DNA of 64,000 nt from Chionis minor (taxonomy: Eukaryota; Chordata; Aves; Charadriiformes; Chionididae), in assembly GCA_013398295.1 (NCBI GenBank), contig VZSF01008493.1:832623-896622 (forward strand). The letters run 5' to 3'. The position numbers were made by a program, and so were the translations under genes. The notes beneath the pieces were generated by a model. The model made no database searches, was not told where the DNA came from, and saw only the letters and a list, made by a program, of their open reading frames with translations. Below, in pieces: positions 53,529-64,000 of this stretch; the stretch's first letter is position 1, and every line of letters starts with the position of its first letter.

Positions 53529-53592
53529 ATCATTCTCCTTTTGTATTCAAATGGAACAGCTGGGCACAAGCAAACAAGAGAATGAAAAGAAG
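53529..53592 (+). other. Exon-like segment with good splice signals
   Basis: Sixty-four bases lie between an acceptor ending GTTTTCTAG and a donor GTAAGA. One frame is fully open and includes an ATG (MEQLGTSKQENEKK), ending at a whole codon before the donor. There is no family match. It lies 9 kb after KCNIP1 and could be a 5' exon of a downstream or non-coding transcript, or chance. Confidence 0.2.
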
Positions 53593-53960
53593 GTAAGAGC
53601 TTTCAATCAGAGCAATGTCTTGCAGTGATTTTAGCAATAAATTAAAATCAGCAGAATATTTAAGCTTTTAGTTTATGTCTTACTTGTAGCAGTGAATATT
53701 TAGTGCATTCCGTAAAGTAACACGTAAGAATACAAAACCAGGAAAATACGGTCTAGATATTGACAGCTTCAAAGTACAAAAGCAGAATTTCAGAACTTGA
53801 AAATTCACGTTTCTGAGAGCATGTTTAATCCCCATTTGGAACAGAAATCCCATTACGGCCTGTGTAGAAGGGTGCATTCCAGGGTTTTAACAGTCCTGCC
53901 CAGCAGGGCAAAAAAAAAGATTATTGCAGAAATCAGTGTGGCCTTGCAGAGACCTGTAGG

Positions 53961-54105
53961 TAGAATCGTAGAATGTTTTGGGTTAAAAGGGACCTTAAAG
54001 ATCGTCTAGTCCCACCCCCCTGCCCTGGGCAGGGACACCTCCCAGTAGACCAGGCTTCTCCAAGCCCCGTCCAACCTGGCCTTGAACACCTCCAGGAATG
54101 GGGCA
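53961..54105 (-). mobile_element. CR1 LINE 3' fragment
   Basis: The + strand reads TAGAATCGTAGAATGTTTTG followed by GGTTAAAAGGGACCTTAAAG, the CACCCCCCTGCCCTGGGCAG block, and CCAACCTGGCCTTGAACACC up to GGGGCA. It is the best preserved of the four CR1 ends here, about 145 bases of the minus-strand element. Confidence 0.93.
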
Positions 54106-56407
54106 TTACCTCCAGGTAATTAGCAATACAGTAAAAGCCATGATCAGAAATGTAGTGGACAAGGAGAGAAGTACTGTTCCTTTACTGTAGCGTTATCTGG
54201 GGTTTGTTACGGTACTTATGACACTTGTTTGACTTTTACGTTGACAGTATCTGAACACCTTGTCATCTCCTATGTGTCTGTCCAGAGCTCCCAGTGAGGC
54301 TGGGAGGTGCTGCCTTACACCCGTGTTTGTAGGAGCTGAGAAAAGCCATATGAGTGCTGAGATAGTTTTTACAGAGCCAGGAACTAAGCCCGTCTTCCAC
54401 ACACTGGATGAGTCCTTGTGCATTAGCTATTCCTTCCCTCCAAGGACAAGTCCATGGAGTAAGAAGGTGCCCTGTAGTAGGGATTTGGAGAAAGCTGAAG
54501 GCAGTGGGCTAGAGCTCCCTCAGGGAAGGGACCGGGGTGCCGTGTGGTACTGACAGAGTCTGGGAAGGGATAGACAAAACCCTGCCTGGGTCTGTGTTGG
54601 AGACCAGAGAGAGCACAAAAATGTGACAAAGCTGGTCAAACTTGTTCCCCATGCTGGGATTTTTCTCCTTTGCCTTTTTTTGCACTGGGCAAAGAGAGGA
54701 GCAATAGGTGTTGTTTGGCTGGTCTTCTATCGTTTTGCTCTCGAGGTATTTTTAGTGCACTGAGATATGGGCACCTGGGCCCTGGCTGTGCGAGTTTCTT
54801 CCTTGTTTTCAACAAGAGGCAGTGCTGCAGCCCTCCCAAACCCTCAGCTTCCCCCCACAGCACATGGAAGATCAGGAGTTAACTCAGGAGACTGCTGGCC
54901 AGCAGATGTTGGGGTATTGACACAGAAACAAGCAAATGGTCCGAGACCTCCATGGGGAATAGGCTGTGCCCATCCCATGGCTTGAGGCACCTGTGAGCTC
55001 TCCCCCACTCCCTGCCTGGAGCAGGGATCTTATAGTCACCACATGCTCCAGGAAATACCACCACACCTGTAAGTAGAGTCTGAAATTCCCAGTAAAATGT
55101 TTTTCTCTTAACACCAAAATGTCTTTCATTAAAATAAAGCAACCTTCAAAGGCTCCTTTATTTGCACTGCTCATGTTGCATTTACAGAACAGCCGTCTGG
55201 TATCTACAGCGGAGGTACCCAATATTCAGGGATATTTTGGGATATTGTTGGGGTTTGATAGTCAGTTGAAGGAACAGTGCAGTGCTCTGGTGTCTTTGGT
55301 CATGAGTAAGGGCTCTTGGGCAGCTCTGAAAATGTATTTTAGCTTTTTGAGCAATGGATGAGGGAGGATCTGAAGTGTGAAAGCAAACCAGAATAAGAAG
55401 AAATGGTAAGGCTTTTGCTGGAAAGTTGTAGGGAACTGATTTAACAACATAAGAATCGGACCGTAAATCCATTTGGTTTTTTACGAGTTCCTTCATTTCT
55501 ACGTACTATTATTTTCTTTGTCGCAAATGCACTATACCCTCTGCCTGTTCCCTGAGGAAGTCCCATATCCTGAAAAGTATCTTCGAGGGGCCTCAGAGAA
55601 ACTGCAGTGAGCCGAGTTGGCTGGGGAGGAGCCAGGTGAGATGATGTGCTTGTGGAGCACAAGGCTGACCCCACTGCAGAGTCCCAGGCAGCAGCTCCTG
55701 GACTGCTGTGCAGATGGCTCTAGCGCAGGAGGGTGTTCACAGAGGAGAAAGGATAATTTTTCTTCTTGTTTCACCCACAAGTAATTCACACTGCATTACT
55801 TTTACTTTGCAAAATAGATTTTTTCCTTGAGGCAGAGGCTGTTTGAAGACATTTGGGGATCAAATAGTTTGCACTATAGACTCCTGTACTGAGATATTCA
55901 AAATGTTTTGCTCCTGCAGAGCAAGAAGTGTCTATGCCTCATACGTTCCCTGGCTGGCAAACAGAAAACAAAAGGCCGTGGTGTTTGTTCAAGGTTGCTG
56001 AGAATGTTAATGAAAAGCAATTAGAAAAAATGTTGTGGTGAGTCCCCATGTATTAATCTTTATTAGAGTTAAATTTTCCCTTGCAAATGTGACATGCCAT
56101 CAGGTTTCTGTCTCAAGACTGTGCTTTGTGCAACATTACAAGGAAGAGCGTGCAGCATTCCCAAAGTAGCTATTAATTTCCCCAAAGTGCTTTTAGCAGA
56201 CGAGACTTCTAGAGAGCCAGCTAACCTGAGCCAGGGTGGCACCTGAGGCGCTGGCGGGAGCGGCTGGGGACACCGCTGTCACTCTGTTGTTCGTACCCTG
56301 TGATGCAACCCAGCAGCTCTGCACGACAGTTCACTGGGGTTGCCAGGCTGAAACAGAAACTGCACAGCGTGTTTTGGGGTGGTGGGGTAGCTTCTCTCAT
56401 TAGCCAT

Positions 56408-56530
56408 TTTTATTTGAGTGGGAACTACTTTAGTGTGGCAACAGAAATAAATTGTCAATAATTGCATGAGTGATAATGTCAGTTTTATTCCTCCTCTTAG
56501 CAATGTCCCTTCTGGTGTAGTGCATAGGCC
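56408..56530 (-). pseudogene. Coding-like repeat, copy A (unknown family)
   Basis: This segment resembles 56818-56950 at about 47 of 66 ungapped positions in its core. Read on the minus strand it contains TRRDIAKRRNKTDIITHAII. Compared with copy B the differences are mostly conservative, which suggests descent from protein-coding sequence. Relative to copy B, a 2-base and a 1-base length difference flank the core, so the combined reading frame is broken in this copy. On its 5' side (56530-56630) another minus-strand frame is open and protein-like. I do not recognise the family; it may be a transposon remnant or a decayed gene. Confidence 0.35.
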
Positions 56531-56817
56531 CTAAAATCAGCAAATTCCCTCTGATAATTGTACTGGGACTCTGCCAGGGCACTGGGTACCAATGGTCCTG
56601 TGGGGACATACTGGTCAGTAATTTTCTGGATGCCACGTAACTTCTTCAGAGGTGTGTGATGATCTGACGTGACCGTAGCTGTAGCAGTAAACAGGCTATA
56701 GGGCCTTTAAGGACACCAGACCTTTTCCCTCTATCCGATAGTCATCAGTGTCCTACCAAAAGTCACCCTCCCCATCTGCTCACAAGTGTTTCAATGATTT
56801 TTGGGTAACGGGAATTG

Positions 56818-56950
56818 TCTTTTTATCTGTGCCAGGGCTGGAGGTGCTTTATACTGTAACAAACATAAACTTTGAATAATCACTCGAGCAAAAATGTCAG
56901 ATTTCTGCTTCCTTTTTGTAATTTCCCTTTTGGTTTGATGTGCGTGTTCC
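56818..56950 (-). pseudogene. Coding-like repeat, copy B (unknown family)
   Basis: This is the partner of copy A, about 410 bases away in the same orientation. The minus-strand frame (56791-56994) includes TKREITKRKQKSDIFARVII and continues openly through SLCLLQYKAPPALAQIKRQF before a stop. There is no clear promoter or splice assignment. It may be part of the same ancient duplicated element or of a small tandem exon pair. Confidence 0.35.
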
Positions 56951-57916
56951 CTGGTGGACAGGTATGTATGTCCCTGACGCATTTTAAAGATCAAGAATGA
57001 CCCTGATAAGGAGTGACCTGAAACCTACTTTACCCCTGGTGTGAAAGGAGCATCGATCTGTCACCGACCCTGAGCACGTGGGAAACCAACACCAGCTCCG
57101 TCACACGCAGAAGGGGCAGGAACTCTGCAGGTAGCACGTACTGAACTGTGTTAAGAGCTTTTCTTTGTCTTTTGAAATGCAAAACTGAAGGTAAGTCTGC
57201 AATTATTTCTTTTTATCCCTTTAAAATACTTACATAGTCCTTTGGGAAACCTCCACCATATGAAATTTCTCTCCTTTTCCTTCTTTCCACAGTGCTCAAA
57301 ATAATCTACTCCAAAGGTAAACATTTTGGTGAATACTTCAATAAAACGAAAGGTGTGTGTTGTGATACCATTCAAACTCAGTTTTGATGACCTCTTAAGT
57401 TCATGCCCTCAAAAGAAAGCCCAGCAATGTTTTTGTTCGGGCTATTTTACATGCCAACATAATTCAACGCTGAGTTAATGTTCATCTCAGGCTGCAGTAA
57501 ATTAGATAAAACAGTATTTCCTCATTCACAGAGTAGCAACAGTTACCCTTTTACTCTGACCGCATTGCTCAGTTGTGCTGATAAAGGAAAAAAACATTGC
57601 TTAATCCTTTCTAACAATGGTTGAGACTATTTTTAAACATAAAGTATGTTTCTGCACTGCGTTGCCTATTGCTGAGGCATTTTTAAGACTGTTGTGCCTC
57701 AACCTGTTGCAGGTAACAAGAGCTGTCTTTCTGGTGGCAAAACTACCACTACTGTTTTATAAGCTAAATATAAAGCTAAACCCACGCGAAACTTAAGGTG
57801 ATTTTTCCACCTCATTTTGTTTCACCCAAAAGCAGAAAATGCTTGTTTCTGGGCAATTAATCTTTGAAAATACTGCAGTGCTCTATGAGTAAGCTTTTCG
57901 GAGATGTCTTTTCCAG

Positions 57917-58079
57917 TGGCGATACGGAACGTGCGCACACCTGGGCCCGACGCAGCTGACAAGAGTGTACCTGAATGCCTTTTTGCCCGGGAGCAGTTCC
58001 TGTGCCTGCTGTGCTGGAGCTCCGCTCGAGTGCACAGCGTGGGATGGATTCGGCGAGTAGCGGAGGGCACAAGCTTCAG
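57917..58079 (+). other. Exon-like GC-rich segment
   Basis: One hundred sixty-three bases lie between an acceptor GTCTTTTCCAG and a donor CAG/GTAAGA. One frame is open throughout (…CLFAREQFLCLLCWSSARV…) in a GC-rich, CpG-containing patch within AT-rich surroundings. The peptide is not recognised. A GC-rich patch keeps frames open by chance, so support is weak. Confidence 0.2.
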
Positions 58080-60176
58080 GTAAGACGTTTACCTGCTGTC
58101 TCTCACTCATCTGCTGCCAGCACGCATTGCTGCTTTCGTACCCCATGTGGATAATGTGAACCTAATGTCTTCCACTGTCCAGAACTCCTCAGCTCAAAAA
58201 TAACACAAAGCAAGAATTATTATTCTTGAGTAGCAGAAATAATAATGTAAAGTGTCTTCCTGTAACCAACGTGCAGCCACTTCAGAAGCAGAACGCTGGA
58301 GTATGTCCATACCAGCTCTCCGTGGTTTTTGGGACAAAATGAAAACCCAAAAGACTTTGAATTGGGTACATTGCTGCAGTGCTTCAGGAGATGCGGGGAG
58401 GTGCTGAATGGTCCCTGCTGCATCCTCGCCTCCCGGAGGCTTTCCGGCTGCTCCAGTGGAGGCGCTACTGTGTCTCAGCAGGGATGAATCGCGCTAGTAA
58501 GCGCCATCTCCTTTGGGGAGAAGTATAAAGCATTCATGTAGCAATTTAAAGTGTTCATCCAAGTATTTTGGCACTTGGGTTTTTTTTCCCTTAAAAATAT
58601 TTCACACCCAGTCTCCCCCTTGAAAGAAAACAATATAGACTAAGGTCCTTCAGGGGGAAAGTTCTTAACTTAAAAAAAAAAAAATTTAATTAAGCTGGCT
58701 TTATGGTGTTCAGAACAGTTCCAAAAAACATGGAGTACCAATGGAGGTAACTTTCCTTCTCATGAACACGAAAACAGAACCTAGTACTTACTGCAGCTTG
58801 TCTAATAAGTACATCTTGGTCTGATTTGCTGTCTCAGAGTGTATTTCATCCCCCTAACATAAAAATAAGCAATACTCTGCAATAGATCCTAATCTACTGC
58901 TAGTTAAAATATCTGCCCAGCTTTTGACAGCAGAAGTCACTTATATGGATGAAATATGTATTTAATAAGTTAGGGAGCAGAAAGGAATTACATCATATCA
59001 GGTAAGAGTTTTGGCCAAAGATGAAACAACAACTGTGCCTTAATCTGAGATAATAACAAAGTGTTGTGCACTTGAAACTGAGTGTCCAATTAATTGTCTG
59101 TTCCCAAACTCATTCTTTGATCTGACAAGAGGTTACACCGACCTTTTTTTACTTTTAAAGTGTATTCTTTATTTTAAAGCAAAGTTAGAAAGCTGTATGG
59201 GAATCTAGGCATGAACACTGGGTGCTGATGCGTACGTAGATAAAATAATGTTTTCAGGTTATAACGGGCAGCATCATAATGGAAATAATTAAATGAGGTT
59301 TCAGATTGGAAAAAACCATGCCTGGTAGCAGTCCAGGATTTTTGTTCCTACTTGAAATGGGGTTTTTTGGTTCGAGTATCAGCGGTATTGGCACCTTAGG
59401 CCTGTTAAGACAAGACAGTATTGGTGTTAGTGAATTTGTTGTTAGGATTGCTTGTTTCTTCCAAGAGCAGCTGGCACCTGAAATGTGTTTTACAGCAAAT
59501 AGCTGCCTGGCCACGAATAATTTACAGCGTTGGGTAAGGTTTTGCAGGGTGCTGGACACCAGGCTGCTCTGAGGTTGGCTCACGGCTGTCCAGGCGTATT
59601 TGGCAGCTCTTGCAGACACGTCGGCTGAGGAAACCATGCTGCTGGGCAGCCGTCCCACAGCCTGGTTCCCCTGCGCCCTGTGTCTCCATTCATTGGCAGT
59701 TCATAAAGCGTTCACACATTACAAGGGTTATAAATACTGGATAAAGGGTAAAATATCACCTATTGCTCCCGTGATGCATAAATTCCGTTCCGGAGTAGGA
59801 TGCCGTGCTGCTGGGGGCAGTGTCTGCAGGCAGCCTGGACTCACGCAGAGGCTGGATGGGACCCCTCAGTTTGCCGGAGAAAAGAACAACAAATCCTGGT
59901 GACTGAGTCAAAATAAGAAACGATCAACAGAAAAGTATGTTGCCATGAGTCTTTGTCTTTCGACGTGCCTAGGAGACAGTGCAAACAGCGATTACCTCAG
60001 TTTTTCACATGGGTAGCTGAGGCATGGAGCAATGATGGAATTTTCCAGAGTAACACGGAGGTTCGCTCTGACCTCTGACATCGCTCAGCAGCTCGCGTCC
60101 CTCTTTACGCCATTGTTTTTCCTGGAGGGTGTCTCTGCGCCACCGTGTGTTGGGGTGCAGTGTGCGCCCGTGCCTC

Positions 60177-60195
60177 GGGGATGGGATGGGATGGG
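60177..60195 (+). other. (GGGAT)n repeat with G-quadruplex potential
   Basis: Four G tracts are separated by AT in a short GGGAT array, in the intergenic region. The two-base loops meet the usual quadruplex pattern. Confidence 0.65.
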
Positions 60196-60933
60196 ATGGT
60201 GTGGAGGGACACAGTGCTGCGAGGGCCAGGACAGGGCAGCGGGTGCCCTGGGAGGGCAGAATTGCGTTTCAGACACAGGGAGAAAAGGGCTGTTTGTTTG
60301 CTTGTTTTCCAGTTAATCAATTAAGAACACATTAAAGGTGGGGAGAAAAAAATTGCTGGGTTGGATCTGCCATGTAATTAATAAGAAAAAATATAGCCAC
60401 ACTAATTATATCTCTCAGACCTTTGGTTTTCTGAGCTGTGGTAGGTACCTCCTATGTGAAAGTCCCTTTCCTAGCGCAGGAGGAAACCGCAGAGCAGAGG
60501 TGATGTAGGGACAGGAGCCGGGGCGATGAGGGTGTTGGTCTGTCCAGCTCTGCTCACATCAGACATGTGGTGAAACAGAGGAAAGTGGGAAGAAAGGGTC
60601 ACTACCTGGATTTACACATTCCGTGGCAAAAGGGCTCAGCTGATGGTCATGGCTGACTGGCGTTGCAGCCAGGGACCGGAACCCTGGGTGGGAAAGCGCA
60701 GAGCAGAACGTGGTTCCTGTGCAGACTGAGGAGTCTGCTTTGAGGTTTGTGTTTGCTTTATCATTTCACCCAAAAAGAGCATCCTGGTAATGACTGAGTG
60801 TTTTATTTTCTTTGTTGCTGTAGACACCGTCGTCAAGTCGCAGAGTTTGCTGTAAATAAATCTACAGTAGAAAATGACATTTCTTTTCCCACAATATCAG
60901 TTTTCTGCCTCCTCTTTCTTTCCTATCTTTCAG

Positions 60934-60960
60934 GCGTTTCTTTTAGAAAAGCTGTTAAAG
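60934..60960 (+). other. Possible 27-nt microexon
   Basis: A very strong acceptor (about 30 pyrimidine-rich bases ending TATCTTTCAG) is followed after 27 bases by AAAG/GTAAGT, a near-perfect donor. One phase is open (AFLLEKLLK). No gene context is known. Confidence 0.15.
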
Positions 60961-63025
60961 GTAAGTTTTGCAATGGACCTGGACTGACAATCACTTTAAA
61001 CGCTGAAATGGGGCAGAAATACTGCTGGTGTGATGGTGTTTGGCTCCAGGTCGCCGCTGTACCTGTGCCACCACCTTGCTCTGCCTGCACGCTGGACAAC
61101 CACTCCTTTCTGCAGGTAGTCTTTGTCACGGACCCGACCTTTAGCTCTCCTTGTAGCAACAGAGGGTGTCACTGCTGTTTTAAGCTGCCGGGAGCCCAAC
61201 GCATAGCTACAGAAAATAAATGGGGTATGAGCTGATTGATTTATCTGCATTTTCTAGCCTGGCAATTAGTTCTGCTTTTGGGAGGCAGAACCAAAGCAGC
61301 GAGCGCACTGTAATGCCAGATCAGAGCTGATAATGTATTCCTCCCTTCCTCGGTCCTTCGCTCACACAGACATCAGCCTATTAAGGAATAATCTCCCAAA
61401 GCATCAGCCGGCCTCAGCGAGGACCATCGCTGGCTGCACGGCGGCAGAGCGGAGCCTGGCCGGCGGCTGGAGACAGAGCGGGAAGCCACAGGTGCTGGGG
61501 ACAGGAGGGAGGTGGCAGCAGGGGCTCGGAGTGGGTGGCCACCCGCCTGCCACACTCCGACACGCAACGTGCTGCGCAGAGCTGGGGAGTCGCTGCTCTA
61601 ACCTCACTTTTTGCCAAATTGCTCTGAAACACATTGACTGCCCAGATAGACTTTTCCGTGATCTTAAGTGCTAAGTGGCCCTAAGTGTAACGGAGCCCTG
61701 TGCTGGCAGATGGCGGTGTCTGCATGGGCTGCCCGAGGATGGGGCCAGCACGTGGCGTGTCCCGCGTTGGCTGCGTGTGACTGCTGAGTGTGAGGGCGGT
61801 GGGGAAACTGAGGCAGGTGGGACGTTGCTGACCTGGGAGCAGAGGTCGGGAAGTGGTGCCCACAGGTGCCGCTGGGTGCCTGAGAGCCCAGTGGTAGCAC
61901 AGACACAGCAGTGGGCTCCCAGCCCGGGGGGTGTGGGGGCTTGGTGAGGGTGGGAGGAGAGCAGAGGGGCGGCTGCATCTCCCCCACCCCCATGCAGGCT
62001 GCGCCCCCTCTCCCTGCCTGCATGCTCCCTTCCTCTCCGTTTCTCGTGTGTGTAAGCTTATCCCAGCCCTCAAGGGCGCTGAGAGGCAAACTCAGATGCT
62101 GCAATTCAAAGTTGCAGCACATCCGCCAGCATTCCTGCTGGGGGGCGTTTCGTGCCACCAGCCCAACCGCTCACCGCTGCGTCAGCTGGGAGTGCACAGG
62201 TAGGAGTGTAAAGTCGCAAGGAAGAGGAGACGCCAAGGAGAAGGCTGCTGCCAAGGCAGTCTCCCTGATCCGCCTGTAAAATTCCCTGCATTTGTGTCTC
62301 TGAGTGGCTTTTAATGGTATTTTTCTCTAAGGCAAAACAAGTAAGTTGAATCTGTGGTCTCTTTTACAAGCCTTTCTCATTCAGTCCAGTGGAATCAGTG
62401 TGGTGATTTTTTTTCACCCTGATGTGTCATTTACGTTTATCTTGCAGTTTGGGAGGGAACTGTTTGTGTATGTACCAACTGAAAAGTAAGAACTGGAAAC
62501 ATTCCATCCATTTCCAAGGCACGCTCTAATCTTCTTAAGCCAGGACCAAGGAAGTCCTGTGAGCTCTTAACCAGCAAACAGTGCTTTGGTTACTAAAAAT
62601 TAAAATCTCATCAAATCCATACTTGAGCACAGAGAAAAGACAGAGACTTTATCTTCCTCGTTGATTATTGCCTGCAGAAGGCATCCATTTGCCTGCACCG
62701 TTGCAGGAATGCACGTGTCTACACACTGTTTTGAGCTAGGGTACATCCCTTGGGGCGCGCTGGCGTGGTGGTCTCTAGGTCTGACTCTTTGCTGTGTGGA
62801 GGCGGCTCTGGACGTCCTGTGGGCAGGCAGTGACATCCGGCAGCTGCTCCCAGGCAGATGTCCGAGCCATGGGGTGCCACCTGCACGTCTCCTGTGTCAG
62901 CCTCCCTGCCCAGGGCTGTCCTTAAGGACAGCACAGGGTAGAGCAAACCCGGCTCTGCTCACCTGCGAAAATCCCTTCCTCAAGGGATGCATCGGTAGCA
63001 GTACGATAGTGCACAGAAGAGGCTC

Positions 63026-63043
63026 TGTGTGTGTGTGTGTGTA
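63026..63043. repeat. TG dinucleotide microsatellite
   Basis: Nine TG units in the intergenic region. A similar shorter TG run is at 35901-35916, and a CA run at 7497-7512. Confidence 0.85.
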
Positions 63044-63901
63044 ATTTCTCCAAAAAAACCATGGCCAAAAATGCAAACAGCGGGAGTTTGCACAACGGAC
63101 AGCCAGGGTATTACTCTGCTGAGGTGCTGCGTTTGTCTTGCCAGCTCAGAGATTCGTTAAAGGGTGCAGCGCTGTGATACTCTTCTTGAAACATCAGGGG
63201 CCTTTGGTGTGAAATACAGCTTTAATTAAATCTGACAGTGTGGCTTTCCTGTTGCTGCAGTCGATTCATCGATAGGAAGAGGGCAAACGCTGTGACAGGA
63301 GGCTTGGGATGATTCGTGGGCTGGTGCATGCTTATGTTTTGTTGAAATCACAAACACCTGCTAAGGCTGAAGCTTTATTAACGGACACCCTGTGAACTGC
63401 GGGGTCTTTGGGGTGGGCATAAGTAGAAGACAGTGGGTCGCAGGTGGCACGACTCCTGCTGACCGACCCAGTGCCACGTCAAGCCGTGTGGTTTTTATGT
63501 GATCTGGTCTTGGTGAAGCTCGGGTGACCGGAGGCCGGGTGAGAAAGCAGTGGCACAGTGGTGTCCGGCCTGCCTTCTATTCTCAGTGCTAGAGACACTT
63601 GCACTAAACATTGCCCGTGTCCCCTAACCCTCAGTAAGTAACGGCCAACGGAGCCAGCGATGGCACAAAAGCAGTTTTTCAGGTTTGAAAGGCTGCTGCT
63701 GCACCCCCTGCCCTGGGAGCAGCTCGCGGCTTCTCCCCAGCACAGGTGCTGCTGCGTTGCTGCTCTCTGCGGTGAAGTTTTGCACTCCAGGTTGGCAGCC
63801 GCTGCGCCGCTGGTGGTTCTGGCTCAGCTTCCAGTGCTGGAGAGTCCAGGCGCTCTCCCGGTGCCGGCAGGACGTGGTCATGGCTGCAGGAAGCGAGGTA
63901 C

Positions 63902-64000
63902 ATCACGGAATGGTTTGGGTTGGAAGAGGGACTTTGAAGACTGTCTGGTTCCACCCCCCTGCCGTGGGCAGGGACGTCTTCCACTAGCCCGGGTTGCTCC
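63902..64000 (-). mobile_element. CR1 LINE 3' fragment, cut by the window edge
   Basis: The + strand reads ATCACGGAATGGTTTGGGTT then GGAAGAGGGACTTTGAAGAC, the CCACCCCCCTGCCGTGGGCA block and ACTAGCCCGGGTTGCTCC at the last base. It is a minus-strand CR1 whose 5' part continues beyond the window. Confidence 0.92.

Larger units (their letters stand above)
45491..64000. other. Intergenic region downstream of KCNIP1
   Basis: I recognise no conserved gene here. In mammals GABRP follows KCNIP1, but none of the pentameric-receptor motifs (Cys-loop, TM2 region) appears in any frame. Contents are a TA microsatellite (48.93 kb), two CR1 3' ends (53.96 and 63.90 kb), a (GGGAT)n motif (60.18 kb), GC-rich patches at 49.1-49.35, 57.9-58.1, 61.4-62.2 and 62.7-62.95 kb, a coding-like repeat pair at 56.4-56.95 kb, and exon-like segments at 53529-53592, 57917-58079 and 60934-60960. 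Any of these could belong to an uncharacterised transcript or the 5' end of the next gene. Confidence 0.6.

Noticed and set aside
59254..59658. A 134-codon minus-strand frame in the intergenic region
   Set aside because: No recognised family, no conserved motif, no splice or promoter context. It is kept only as a weak possibility and not listed as a gene.
61420..62280. A GC-rich stretch considered as a CpG-island promoter
   Set aside because: CpG density looks only moderate by eye, and the many overlapping frames reflect GC content. No transcript start evidence is visible.

Overview
The window is vertebrate nuclear DNA, most likely from a bird. Coding sequence is a few hundred bases scattered as short exons among kilobase introns. 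There are four CR1-type LINE 3' ends of the kind abundant in bird genomes, and a roughly 1.07-kb solo LTR resembling a family I associate with many non-galliform birds. The base composition is AT-leaning with isolated GC-rich patches. Three single N bases mark it as draft assembly. There are no operons and no CRISPR arrays, and I recognised no tRNA or rRNA genes.

One gene can be identified with confidence: KCNIP1 (Kv channel-interacting protein 1, KChIP1), on the + strand. Its 3' half runs from an 11-residue cassette exon at 18269-18301 to the stop codon at 44529-44531. The seven constitutive exons (26730-26854, 35041-35110, 38072-38142, 40284-40391, 41378-41482, 42031-42093, 44484-44531) join in frame with AG/GT boundaries. 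They encode 196 residues, which is exactly the length of the mammalian 216-residue isoform minus its 20-residue first exon. That first exon is not visible here and must lie upstream of base 1. The protein is a neuronal EF-hand calcium sensor and an auxiliary subunit of Kv4 (A-type) potassium channels.

Layout: 1-18268 is intron, with a diverged CR1 at 15.1 kb, the antisense LTR at 16.15-17.22 kb, and a cluster of RBFOX-type TGCATG motifs just upstream of the cassette exon. From 18.3 to 44.5 kb are exons and introns, including a perfect 133-bp tandem duplication in the last intron. The 3' UTR runs from 44532 to roughly 45.5 kb. From there to 64000 I see no recognisable gene. This intergenic part holds two CR1 copies (one cut by the window edge), a TA microsatellite, a (GGGAT)n G-quadruplex motif, a few exon-like segments with good splice signals, and a diverged pair of repeats near 56.4-56.95 kb whose differences are conservative when read as minus-strand protein.

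I did not find a demonstrably new biological system. The items most worth following are the diverged aromatic cassette exon with its adjacent RBFOX-motif cluster, and the unexplained coding-like repeat pair at 56.4-56.95 kb.
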